Below are positions 7,059-13,515 of a stretch of DNA of 15,919 bases, piece after piece (the first letter of the stretch is position 1; each line of letters starts with the position of its first letter). The DNA is from JBKECY01 sp047975025 (GTDB taxonomy: Bacteria > Bacillota > Clostridia > Lachnospirales > Lachnospiraceae): the NCBI GenBank assembly GCA_047975025.1, contig JBKECY010000010.1, positions 1 to 15,919 of the forward strand, given 5' to 3'. The notes under the pieces are model-generated. The model was not told the origin of the DNA and did not search any database. It saw only the letters and a list, made by a program, of their open reading frames with translations. Position numbers and translations under genes: made by a program.

Positions 7059-7086
7059 AGGAGCCTTGACAAACGTCAAAGCTCCT
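7059..7086 (-). terminator. Stem-loop between the glycosylase gene and the AraC gene: terminator or regulator-leader hairpin
   Basis: On the minus strand AGGAGC (7086-7081), a U-G wobble and TTGAC (7079-7075) pair with GTCAA (7070-7066) and GCTCCT (7064-7059) around the loop GTTT, a near-continuous 12-bp stem. The wobble is a pair only in minus-strand RNA (a C-A mismatch on the other strand), supporting that orientation. A T-rich but broken tail follows (TGTTTGTTATTT). It may terminate the upstream unit, but it also lies within a few bases of the predicted AraC-gene transcript start. Confidence 0.6.
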
Positions 7087-7098
7087 TCGCATAAGAAC

Positions 7099-7127
7099 AT
7101 ATTACCACAGACAATACCGGTTGTAAA
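7099..7127 (-). promoter_or_regulatory. Promoter of the AraC-family regulator gene
   Basis: Minus strand TTTACA (7127-7122), 17-base spacer, TAATAT (7104-7099): a near-consensus sigma-A promoter. Transcription would begin near 7092, just before the stem-loop at 7086-7059 and about 58 bases before the regulator start codon. Confidence 0.65.
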
Positions 7128-7140
7128 TTGATTCTCTCAC

Positions 7141-7692
7141 TTATTTAAAACTGCAATCGCATAGATGGTCGTTTATCATCCCAATCGCCTGCAGATAGGA
7201 ATAGATAATTGTACTGCCTACAAATTTAAATCCCAGCTTTTTCATATCCTTGCTGATTCGGTCAGACAACGGTGTACTGACCGGCATTTCCTCCTGCGTA
7301 TGCCATTGATTCATAATCGGAACTCCGTCCACATAAGCCCATAGAAATTCTGACAGAGACCCCAAACGCAGGACTGCCTGTGCATTGGTTACTACCGAAC
7401 GGACTTTTAGGCGATTTCGTACAATGCCTGGATTTTGAAGCAGTGCTTCGATTTTACTCTCATCATATTCTGCAATTTTGACCACATCAAACTGGTCGAA
7501 TGCCTGCACGTATCCTTCTCTCTTATGGAGAATCGTCGACCAGGACAGACCTGCCTGCGCCCCCTCCAAGGTCAGCATCTCAAACAGCATACGCTCATCA
7601 TGGCATGGTTTGCCCCATTGTGTGTCATGGTAGCTGCGCATTAATTCATCCTGCGTGTCCCCCCAGGGGCAGCGAATCACTGGTGTATCCAT
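7141..7692 (-). CDS. tag: DNA-3-methyladenine glycosylase I
   Basis: A 183-residue base-excision repair enzyme that removes 3-methyladenine from alkylated DNA. It aligns by eye along its length with E. coli Tag: RCPWG near the N-terminus, YHDTQWGKP (21-29), LFEMLTLEGAQAGLSW (36-51) with the conserved acidic residue E43, and GFKFVGSTIIYSYLQAIGMINDH near the end. The family's structural zinc ligands are present as C8, H22, H176 and C180. Length matches the family. AGGAGAGG lies before the ATG. It follows the nitroreductase-like gene by 44 bases and is probably cotranscribed with it, which suggests a small defence or detoxification unit, though no shared pathway is known. Confidence 0.95.
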   Translation of the reverse strand: MDTPVIRCPWGDTQDELMRSYHDTQWGKPCHDERMLFEMLTLEGAQAGLSWSTILHKREGYVQAFDQFDVVKIAEYDESKIEALLQNPGIVRNRLKVRSVVTNAQAVLRLGSLSEFLWAYVDGVPIMNQWHTQEEMPVSTPLSDRISKDMKKLGFKFVGSTIIYSYLQAIGMINDHLCDCSFK

Positions 7693-7736
7693 ACAAAGGT
7701 TCCTCTCCTATATGTATTCTCGTACCGTTCCCCGTA

Positions 7737-8408
7737 TCATTCTGCCGTATAGCTAAAGTACGGTGAGGGCTGCACGCAGTCAAAATGATACTTTGCGATT
7801 CCCAGATCCACTTTGCTGTAAAATGCTTTTTGGGCCGTTGCACTCACCTGACCATCGCGTAATTCAAACATGAACTTTTGCTGATTAACAGCAGTAGGCG
7901 CCAGTTTGACCGCTTCCATACCATGTCTGAACCAATCCGGCATCTCGCCCTCTACTCGTGAGATTTTAGAGAGCGGTTTCGTACTGTGAGATACTCCGCT
8001 TGTCTGTCCATAGCCTATAGCGATGACCAGCAGCAGCTTTTCACCACGTTCTATCACTGCGGTTGACTTGCTTTTTTTATAAGACATGCCAACCCAGCAG
8101 GTCTGCAGTCCCAGCTGCGTTGCCAGCAGGACAATACGCTCACCATAGTAGCCGCACTTTTCTTCAAATTGGGCGCTTTTTTTCCCAACCAGTGCTATAT
8201 AATTCCTCACATTTTCGAATTTTCCATAGCGTGCCATCATGCTGTCAAACGCTTGTGGCTCCTCCAGACACAGTTGTATATGCAGACCGCTTTCGCGATT
8301 GCAGGCTGCAATACATTCGTTAAGCTGCTGCAGTGTATCACCCTGTATTTTCTGATCTGTATAACGTCTGACAGAATGACGTTTAAGTATTGCTTCCTTT
8401 ATATCCAT
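7737..8408 (-). CDS. Nitroreductase-family flavoprotein
   Basis: A 223-residue protein of the nitroreductase superfamily (FMN-dependent NAD(P)H oxidoreductases). The N-terminal IKEAILKRHSVRRY (3-16) contains the family's FMN phosphate-binding arginines. GLQTCWVGMSY (100-110), LLVIAIGYG (126-134) and APTAVNQQKFMFEL (170-183) are further family motifs. Its layout, with the APTAVNQQ motif near the C-terminus, resembles the longer TM1586-type subgroup rather than classical NfsB. The start at 8408 is chosen for GGGAGG eight bases upstream; an upstream ATG at 8453 has no such site. The substrate is not predictable. It has its own promoter and precedes tag. Confidence 0.85.
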   Translation of the reverse strand: MDIKEAILKRHSVRRYTDQKIQGDTLQQLNECIAACNRESGLHIQLCLEEPQAFDSMMARYGKFENVRNYIALVGKKSAQFEEKCGYYGERIVLLATQLGLQTCWVGMSYKKSKSTAVIERGEKLLLVIAIGYGQTSGVSHSTKPLSKISRVEGEMPDWFRHGMEAVKLAPTAVNQQKFMFELRDGQVSATAQKAFYSKVDLGIAKYHFDCVQPSPYFSYTAE

Positions 8409-8464
8409 AACTGTTACCTCCCGACAGAATCCCTGTATACGCTTAATATTCACTCATATGGTTC

Positions 8465-8494
8465 ATATTAGTGCGTTTACAGTCCATTTGTCAA
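8465..8494 (-). promoter_or_regulatory. Promoter of the nitroreductase-tag unit
   Basis: Minus strand TTGACA (8494-8489), 18-base spacer, TAATAT (8470-8465). The predicted start is about 50 bases before the nitroreductase start codon. The -35 box lies just past the inverted repeat that ends the upstream operon. Confidence 0.7.
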
Positions 8495-8498
8495 GACA

Positions 8499-8541
8499 AC
8501 AGCCGTAAATATTCTATATAATTTCTTATATTTATGGCTGT
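8499..8541 (-). terminator. Imperfect inverted repeat at the end of the sulfur operon, possible terminator
   Basis: ACAGCCGTAAATAT (8499-8512) and ATATTTATGGCTGT (8528-8541) are 14-base arms with one mismatch. The right arm includes the last codons and the stop of the methyltransferase gene. On the minus strand the tail after the stem is TGTCTTGAC, not a clear T tract, and it runs straight into the next promoter. Termination here is plausible but weaker than at the other two clear sites. Confidence 0.4.
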
Positions 8542-9092
8542 ACCGCATACAGCTTTCCATACAGATTTTCCCCTAATGTGAGGTTCTGTTCCAGTTTCCA
8601 GCCTGCCTGTGCTGTGAGCTCAGCAACACGCTCCTCTGACATTCTATGAGCCGGCGGCGGTCCAAGCGGTGTCTCCCGCTTGTAGAATTCAATAATCAGT
8701 ACGCGAGCCTGCGAAGCTGCAATTCGCTGTATTTCTGCAAGCATTGCCGGCTGGTCTTCGATTTCATGCAGAACCGTTACCAGTAAAATCAAGTCACAGC
8801 TGTTTGATGCCAATGGTATTTCCTGTGTAATGACCGGAATCAGGTGCAGATTTCGCATCTGTTCCTCGGACTTCTTGGCCTTAAGATATTCAAGCATTTC
8901 CATATCTGTCTCCAGCGCATAGACCTCAGTCCCTGTAACGGCTGCCGCCGCCAGCGAGAACAGTCCGGTGCCGGCACCAAGATCACAAAGCACCTTGCCG
9001 GATGTAAGACCTATTTTCTCTAGTACACCTGCCGGATTAAGCTCCTGGACTCGGTTGGGATGTTCAAGCTTTGCGATTTTTTTAGTGTTCAT
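8532..9092 (-). CDS. Class I SAM-dependent methyltransferase
   Basis: A 186-residue Rossmann-fold methyltransferase. Motif I is VLCDLGAGTGLFS (34-46), the acidic end of strand 2 is ALETDMEML (59-67), and LLVTVLHEIED (103-113) is the usual post-motif region. The segment ETPLGPPPAHRMSEERVAELTAQAGW is shared with UbiE-like small methyltransferases of anaerobes. The acceptor cannot be read from sequence. The start at 9092 is chosen for GGAGG six bases upstream, and it overlaps the CoA-disulfide-reductase gene by 11 bases, so it is the last gene of the sulfur operon and probably translationally coupled. That context makes a thiol, sulfide or metalloid acceptor an attractive guess, but it is only a guess. 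Confidence 0.85.
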   Translation of the reverse strand: MNTKKIAKLEHPNRVQELNPAGVLEKIGLTSGKVLCDLGAGTGLFSLAAAAVTGTEVYALETDMEMLEYLKAKKSEEQMRNLHLIPVITQEIPLASNSCDLILLVTVLHEIEDQPAMLAEIQRIAASQARVLIIEFYKRETPLGPPPAHRMSEERVAELTAQAGWKLEQNLTLGENLYGKLYAVQP

Positions 9093-10758
9093 AGACTTCC
9101 TCCTGCTGTGCCCTATTCTCACCTATGATATGATACAATCGATAGCCTCCTGCAAGATTATAGCATGTGTAACCATAACCGCTTAAAATTCGGCAGGCAT
9201 TGTAGCTTCGAAGTCCGCTCTGGCAATGGACATACACAGGTTTTTCTTTCGGCAATTCTTCCAGGTGCCCGCGCAGTTCGTCCAGCGGGATATTCGAAAA
9301 GCCAGGGATACTGCCTCTTCGTACTTCCGCTTTGGTACGCACATCCAGCAATGTCACACTTCCGTCTCTTGGCAGTGAATCGACTTCATCCCAGCAAAAC
9401 TGGCTTACCAGCCCTTGTATACTGTTCTCGGCTACAAATCCCAGCATATTGACCGGGTCTTTGGCACTGCCGAACGGCGGTGCATAACTGAGTTCCAAAT
9501 TCTTTAGCATTGTAATATCCGCCCCGAGCCGCATTGCTGTTGCCAGCACATCTATGCGTTTGTCAACCCCTTCATACCCCGCAATCTGAACTCCCAGGAT
9601 TTTTTTACTGTCTGCCGCCCAGAGAATCTTGATTGACATATTCTGTGCTCCCGGATAATACCCCGCGTGTGATGGTGCATAAATGTAGGTTTTATCGTAA
9701 GAAATACCGGCAGCTTTCGCGGCTGCTTCGTTAATTCCGGTGGTTGCTACCGTCATGTCGAACAAGCGGACAATCGCAGTTCCCTGTGTACCCTCGTAGA
9801 CTGACTCCTGCCCTGCAATGGCATCGGCAGCAATTCTGCCCTGCCGATTTGCCGGTCCTGCCAAGGGGATATACGCCGGGCTCTTTGTGACGAATTGTGT
9901 CACCTCTACAGCATCTCCCACCGCATAGATATCCGGGAAATTCGTACGCATTTTGGAATCAACACGAATTGCTCCGCGTGCCGTAAGCTCAATTCCGCTG
10001 TCTTGCAGGAATTTTGTATCCGGCCGTACCCCTACCCCCATAATCAGCAGATCACAAGTAAGATGTGCATCTTTCGTATAAACTGTCAGTCCAACTTCAT
10101 TTTCCACGATGCGGGTCACTCCGTCGCCTGTAAACAACCGGATTCCTTTTTGGCGGATGTACTCTTGTACTTCCGCTGCTATATCTGCATCCAGCGCTGC
10201 AATTACATGATCCGCCAACTCAATAATTGTCGTTTGCACTCCCGCATGTACCAGATTTTCAGCAACTTCCAGTCCGATGTAACCGCCTCCTACCACAATA
10301 GCATTTCGGGGCTTTTGCGTAGAAATCAGTTCTTTGATCTGTCGCGCATCCGGTATCGTCCGCAGGGTAAAAACACGTTTGGAATCAATCCCCTCCATAG
10401 GCGGTCTGACAGGTGCCGCTCCCGGTGAAAGCAGCAGCGCATCATACGTTTCAGTATACCGCCTGTCCTGAATGGAATCATAAATCTCCACCTCTTTTTT
10501 AGCAGGATGTACTGCTAAAGCCTCCTGATTCGTACGGATCTGTACATTGAACCGGCTGGTAAAGCTTTCCGGTGTCTGTAATGTAAGTGCCGCTTCCTCT
10601 GTAATAATATCTCCTAGAAAATAGGGTAGTCCGCAGTTTGCAAAAGATATATAGCTGCCTCGCTCCAGCAGAATAATCTCTGCCTGTTCATCCAGTCTGC
10701 GCAGGCGGGCTGCTGCCGAGGCTCCGCCTGCCACACCGCCAATAATGATTACTTTCAT
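9082..10758 (-). CDS. CoA-disulfide reductase with C-terminal rhodanese domain
   Basis: A 558-residue pyridine-nucleotide flavoprotein fused to rhodanese, the usual length for this fusion. The N-terminal FAD site is IIIGGVAGGASAAARLRRL (4-22); SFANCGLPYFLGD (38-50) carries the single redox cysteine C42 matching Cys43 of CoA-disulfide reductase. The NAD(P)H site is VVGGGYIGLEVAENL and the second FAD segment is IYAVGDAVEV. The C-terminal rhodanese domain (about 455-550) has the active loop HCQSGLRS with C512. Such fusions reduce CoA disulfides or CoA persulfide/polysulfide with NAD(P)H. RBS AAGGAGG overlaps the stop of the TlpA-like gene 13 bases upstream. Context with a separate rhodanese, a thioredoxin and an SqrR-like regulator supports a polysulfide or persulfide role. 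NADH oxidase is an alternative label for the N-terminal part. Confidence 0.92.
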   Translation of the reverse strand: MKVIIIGGVAGGASAAARLRRLDEQAEIILLERGSYISFANCGLPYFLGDIITEEAALTLQTPESFTSRFNVQIRTNQEALAVHPAKKEVEIYDSIQDRRYTETYDALLLSPGAAPVRPPMEGIDSKRVFTLRTIPDARQIKELISTQKPRNAIVVGGGYIGLEVAENLVHAGVQTTIIELADHVIAALDADIAAEVQEYIRQKGIRLFTGDGVTRIVENEVGLTVYTKDAHLTCDLLIMGVGVRPDTKFLQDSGIELTARGAIRVDSKMRTNFPDIYAVGDAVEVTQFVTKSPAYIPLAGPANRQGRIAADAIAGQESVYEGTQGTAIVRLFDMTVATTGINEAAAKAAGISYDKTYIYAPSHAGYYPGAQNMSIKILWAADSKKILGVQIAGYEGVDKRIDVLATAMRLGADITMLKNLELSYAPPFGSAKDPVNMLGFVAENSIQGLVSQFCWDEVDSLPRDGSVTLLDVRTKAEVRRGSIPGFSNIPLDELRGHLEELPKEKPVYVHCQSGLRSYNACRILSGYGYTCYNLAGGYRLYHIIGENRAQQEEVYEH

Positions 10759-10771
10759 ATACTTGTCCTCC

Positions 10772-11365
10772 TTAAGACTCCTGCATCAATTGTTCCAGAT
10801 TGTCCATAAGTGTACTTTCACTCATCGCCCCCACGACTGAGGATACAATGTTCCCTTCTTTATTGATAAAATAAGTAGTTGGAATCGACATAATCCCATA
10901 CGTGGTGGAGGCATCCTTTTGCTCATCATAGTAGATTGGAAAGGTATAGCCTCCTTCCGCGATAAATGCATCTGCATCCTCCCTGCTGTCATCACCGGCA
11001 ACAGAAAGGTTAAGCATCATGAACTGTACTTGTTTTCCATATTCAGTAAATGCAGTCTCAAAGTGCGGCATTTCCTGCACACATGGTCCGCACCAGGATG
11101 CCCAGAAATTAAGTACAACATATTGTCCGGCAAAATCACTTAAGCGAACCGGACTTCCTTCCGCATCAAATACTGTGAAATCCTGTGCCTCTTCGTACTC
11201 TGTCGCTTCTGCCTCTTCTGTCTGCTGTGCCCCAGAGGACTGTGTCTGCTCCTCTGTCACCTGCTCTTCTTGTACTGCTTGTAGCTGATTGTATAGATAA
11301 TAGGCTCCGGCAAGCAGCACAACAATCAGCACTGCCAATAGTATCGTTTTACGTTTGTTCCCCAT
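10772..11365 (-). CDS. TlpA/ResA-like membrane-anchored thiol-disulfide oxidoreductase
   Basis: A 197-residue protein with one N-terminal membrane anchor (about 7-26), a Glu/Gln-rich linker (28-60) and an extracytoplasmic thioredoxin domain. The redox site is FWASWCGPC (88-95, cysteines C92 and C95), and a conserved cis-proline segment SIPTTYFI is present. Family members reduce disulfides outside the membrane. It follows ccdA by 45 bases, the classical pairing in which CcdA supplies electrons to the thioredoxin domain. No lipobox cysteine is seen, so the anchor is a transmembrane helix. RBS AGAGGAG precedes the ATG. No cytochrome c maturation gene is near, so cytochrome biogenesis is not the evident purpose. 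Confidence 0.9.
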   Translation of the reverse strand: MGNKRKTILLAVLIVVLLAGAYYLYNQLQAVQEEQVTEEQTQSSGAQQTEEAEATEYEEAQDFTVFDAEGSPVRLSDFAGQYVVLNFWASWCGPCVQEMPHFETAFTEYGKQVQFMMLNLSVAGDDSREDADAFIAEGGYTFPIYYDEQKDASTTYGIMSIPTTYFINKEGNIVSSVVGAMSESTLMDNLEQLMQES

Positions 11366-11410
11366 GTTCTTCTCCTCTTATTTCTGTTCCATTCAGATCA
11401 TCTCCAACTT

Positions 11411-12091
11411 CTACAAGCCGCCTCTGGATAAGGCTGCGGCCATCTTACTGAAAAGCCCGGTCAGCATCAGCACTCCAATGATAAGCAGCAGGATACCACT
11501 GAGCAGCTGCATAAGTCGATACTGCTTCTTAATCCAGTCAAATGCTGATTTCAGGCTGTCAATCAGCAGCGCACTTAGGATAAATGGTATGCCAAGCCCC
11601 AGGGAATAACACAGGAGCAGCAATGTGCCGGTTCCGAGTCCTCCCTGCTGCGCCGCCAGCAGAACGGCCGAGCCTAAGAATACACCTGTACAAGGACTCC
11701 AGCCAATGGCAAAAACAATACCCAGCAGAAGTGATGCCAGCAGTCCTTTGCCGTTTTGTTCCTTTTGCGGCTTCCATGTCCGCTCCAAGAACTTTATCTT
11801 AAATACCCCAATATAGTGGAGACCGAACAGAATCACAATCGAGCCGCTTACCACGTTAATCCATGTCTGGTATTGTATGAGCAACCGCCCGACTACCCCT
11901 GAAAAAGCGCCCATAGCCGTAAAAATAATCGTAAATCCCAGGACAAAAGCCAGCGCATTGGCAAAGGTTTCTATGCGTCCTCCCTGTGTCCGGCGTCCGG
12001 CAAAATAGAATATATAGGTCGGAAGCAGTGGAAGCACACAAGGTGAAATAAAAGTAATCAGTCCTTCCAAAAATGTAATAAAATATTGCAT
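11411..12091 (-). CDS. ccdA: CcdA/DsbD-type transmembrane electron carrier
   Basis: A 226-residue membrane protein with six predicted hydrophobic segments. The two redox cysteines sit in the family motifs FISPCVLPLLP (C18) and GWSPCTGVFLG (C134). CcdA accepts electrons from cytoplasmic thioredoxin and passes them across the membrane to partner proteins, here most likely the TlpA-like protein of the next gene. Length matches CcdA rather than full DsbD. RBS AAAGGAG is in place, and the gene follows the rhodanese gene by 12 bases. The stop is TAG. Confidence 0.92.
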   Translation of the reverse strand: MQYFITFLEGLITFISPCVLPLLPTYIFYFAGRRTQGGRIETFANALAFVLGFTIIFTAMGAFSGVVGRLLIQYQTWINVVSGSIVILFGLHYIGVFKIKFLERTWKPQKEQNGKGLLASLLLGIVFAIGWSPCTGVFLGSAVLLAAQQGGLGTGTLLLLCYSLGLGIPFILSALLIDSLKSAFDWIKKQYRLMQLLSGILLLIIGVLMLTGLFSKMAAALSRGGL

Positions 12092-12103
12092 GGTCTTCTC
12101 CTT

Positions 12104-12382
12104 TTATTCCTTTGTTGTCAGCCGTCCCTTCCAATTCGCAATACTGCCAAAATTTATCACCTGTGTATAGCCCATATGTTGCAGCTGCTTAGCAGCCAGT
12201 TCACTGCGAAATCCACTTTGACAATATACCTGCCATACCGCATTTTTATCAGGCAGTATTTCGCCCGCCCGCTGTTCCAGCTGGTCTAACGGCAGCAGCC
12301 GGGCTCCGGCAATATGCCCGCTGTCGTACTCTTCCCGGCTTCGTACATCAACCCATTGACCATCTTTTCGCTCTGTCTTCAT
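12104..12382 (-). CDS. Single-domain rhodanese (sulfurtransferase)
   Basis: A 92-residue cytoplasmic rhodanese. It has WVDVRSREEYDSGHIAGA (10-27), the CH2A-like segment, and the active loop YCQSGFRS with catalytic C54. Such proteins carry sulfane sulfur as a cysteine persulfide. The active loop matches that of the rhodanese domain in the CoA-disulfide-reductase fusion four genes on, except for one residue (CQSGFRS versus CQSGLRS). Its ATG overlaps the stop of the ArsR gene by four bases (ATGA), a sign of translational coupling between sensor and sulfurtransferase. No signal peptide is present. Confidence 0.92.
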   Translation of the reverse strand: MKTERKDGQWVDVRSREEYDSGHIAGARLLPLDQLEQRAGEILPDKNAVWQVYCQSGFRSELAAKQLQHMGYTQVINFGSIANWKGRLTTKE

Positions 12383-12672
12383 ACTGATTCCTCCTCACAA
12401 TAGTATTTCTTAAGTACCCATATGATTTCTTCTACCCTGTGATCCGCAATCGCGTAGATCACAGTCTGTCCTTCCTTTGTACTGCTTATGATTCCATATG
12501 CTTTCATGAGTGCCAGATGCTGCGAAAGTGCCGACTGTGATATCTTCGGCGTCTTTTCTCCGATCTTTCCAACCGCTTTGGGTCCCTGCATTAACTCGCA
12601 CAAGATCAAAAGCCGGCTTTCGTTCGCCAGAATCTTAAGCAGCTCCGCAATGATTTTCGCTTTCTCCTCCAT
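12379..12672 (-). CDS. ArsR-family repressor, probable persulfide/polysulfide sensor (SqrR/BigR/YgaV-like)
   Basis: A 97-residue winged-helix repressor. The recognition-helix region is ISQSALSQHLALMKAYGII (44-62) and the wing is STKEGQTVIYAIAD. The metal-site motif of ArsR/SmtB sensors (ELCxC) is absent. Instead there are only two cysteines: C25 in LLILCEL and C92 in KKYYCEE. Their placement and spacing (67) are close to the Cys41/Cys107 pair of SqrR and the equivalent pair of BigR, which form a sulfur-bridged link when persulfide is present and then release DNA. The start at 12672 has AAAGGAG six bases upstream and lies 38 bases inside the end of the upstream membrane-protein gene. It sits in the operon it presumably represses, whose promoter carries a matching palindrome. 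Confidence 0.88.
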   Translation of the reverse strand: MEEKAKIIAELLKILANESRLLILCELMQGPKAVGKIGEKTPKISQSALSQHLALMKAYGIISSTKEGQTVIYAIADHRVEEIIWVLKKYYCEEESV

Positions 12673-13264
12673 GATGCTCTCCTTTCAAACTCTTTATTTT
12701 ACAAATACCCTGTGTCATGGTTCCCATCGGACAATACACACACCAGGATCTCGGCCGGTATACGAACATCATGAGCAGACCAAGCAATGTGGATGTCAGC
12801 ATGACGCCATAGAAGCCAAATGCGAACTGTGCTGCCGCCGCAGGTACAAACGTTGTATCAGCCCACTGCCATGGCAGCTTGAATATCCAAAGAAGTGTCA
12901 CGACCTCACGCAGGGGGCTGCCCGCCAACACCTGAAATGTTGCATATAACATGACTCCGAACATTGTCATAAAAAAAGCCAGAAAACCGTAACGAAATGC
13001 CTTTGTCCGAAAGAACGCCGGCAGGTTTTTGCGGCGTGACAACTTCAATGTATCCCCTAATATTTCGAAGAGCTGACTACGCCCGCAGTATGTATTGCAG
13101 TACGCTTTGTTTCCTCGAAAGACAGCAATCAACAGCGGTATTACAAAACATGCCAAGCCCAGCCAGGCAAACAGAATATTAAAAAACCCGAGCAGCAGAT
13201 ATAACAGAGATGCCAGCCACAGATATTCATACCATCTTTTTTTCTTTTTGCTTCTTGTCTTCAT
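12635..13264 (-). CDS. NapH/NosR-like integral membrane iron-sulfur protein
   Basis: A 209-residue protein with about four membrane segments (near 15-47, 93-113, 120-135 and 145-168) and a basic N-terminus. It has two cysteine motifs: AYCNTYCGR (C56, C60) and SWCVYCPMGTMTQGIC (C175, C178, C188), plus C206 near the end. The CxxCPxGTxxQ phrase is typical of the NapH/NosR/RdxA group of membrane proteins that move electrons across or near the membrane. A full soluble 2[4Fe-4S] domain is missing from the tail, but a separate 2[4Fe-4S] ferredoxin is coded 12 bases upstream and may replace it. It probably links ferredoxin to a membrane acceptor. The partner is not certain; CcdA/TlpA downstream are candidates. 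Confidence 0.78.
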   Translation of the reverse strand: MKTRSKKKKRWYEYLWLASLLYLLLGFFNILFAWLGLACFVIPLLIAVFRGNKAYCNTYCGRSQLFEILGDTLKLSRRKNLPAFFRTKAFRYGFLAFFMTMFGVMLYATFQVLAGSPLREVVTLLWIFKLPWQWADTTFVPAAAAQFAFGFYGVMLTSTLLGLLMMFVYRPRSWCVYCPMGTMTQGICKIKSLKGEHHGGESENHCGAA

Positions 13265-13276
13265 GTGTTCTCCCCC

Positions 13277-13486
13277 TTACTTCACCAAATCCGGCACCTG
13301 TACCAGCTCCATTACCTGTGCCGGACAGACGGTCACACATCTGCCGCACCCGATACACGCCTCCTTCTTTACCTGTGCATACAATCCCCGCTCGATATGC
13401 AGGGCGTCTCGGGGGCAGCTCTTTACGCAACATCCGCAGGCAACACAATCTGCCCCTATCTGTACCTTTTTTTTGACTCGTTCCAT
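13277..13486 (-). CDS. 2[4Fe-4S] ferredoxin
   Basis: A 69-residue bacterial ferredoxin. Two complete cluster motifs are visible: CVACGCCVKSCP (14-25) and CIGCGRCVTVCP (44-55), each CxxCxxCxxxCP, with an extra cysteine C19 inside the first. The start at 13486 is chosen for GAGG six bases upstream; a GTG at 13501 is in frame but lacks a good site. It is the first gene of the sulfur operon, 12 bases before the NapH-like membrane protein, and is likely its cytoplasmic electron donor or acceptor. Confidence 0.88.
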   Translation of the reverse strand: MERVKKKVQIGADCVACGCCVKSCPRDALHIERGLYAQVKKEACIGCGRCVTVCPAQVMELVQVPDLVK

Positions 13487-13515
13487 ACACCACCTCAACA
13501 CAACTGTCTTAACGC

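Noticed and set aside
8453..8471. Upstream start of the nitroreductase gene at 8453
   Set aside because: It would begin close to the predicted transcription start and lacks a ribosome site; the ATG at 8408 has GGGAGG at correct spacing.
8440..8475. Second ArsR operator upstream of the nitroreductase (TAATAT and ATATTA elements)
   Set aside because: The match is short, the spacing differs and it overlaps an ordinary -10 box; it does not resemble the ATTAG-rich palindrome of the sulfur operon.
9895..10428. 177-codon plus-strand open frame
   Set aside because: It lies antisense to the CoA-disulfide reductase, shows no recognisable motif or ribosome site, and has low-complexity composition expected from a shadow frame.
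10772..12091. Cytochrome c maturation locus
   Set aside because: CcdA and a ResA/TlpA-like protein are present but there is no ResB, ResC, CcmF or CXXCH cytochrome gene; the rest of the operon is about sulfur.
12379..12672. Metal-sensing ArsR/SmtB repressor
   Set aside because: There is no ELCxC motif in the recognition region and no full His/Asp set in the last helix; the two cysteines fit the sulfur-sensing group better.
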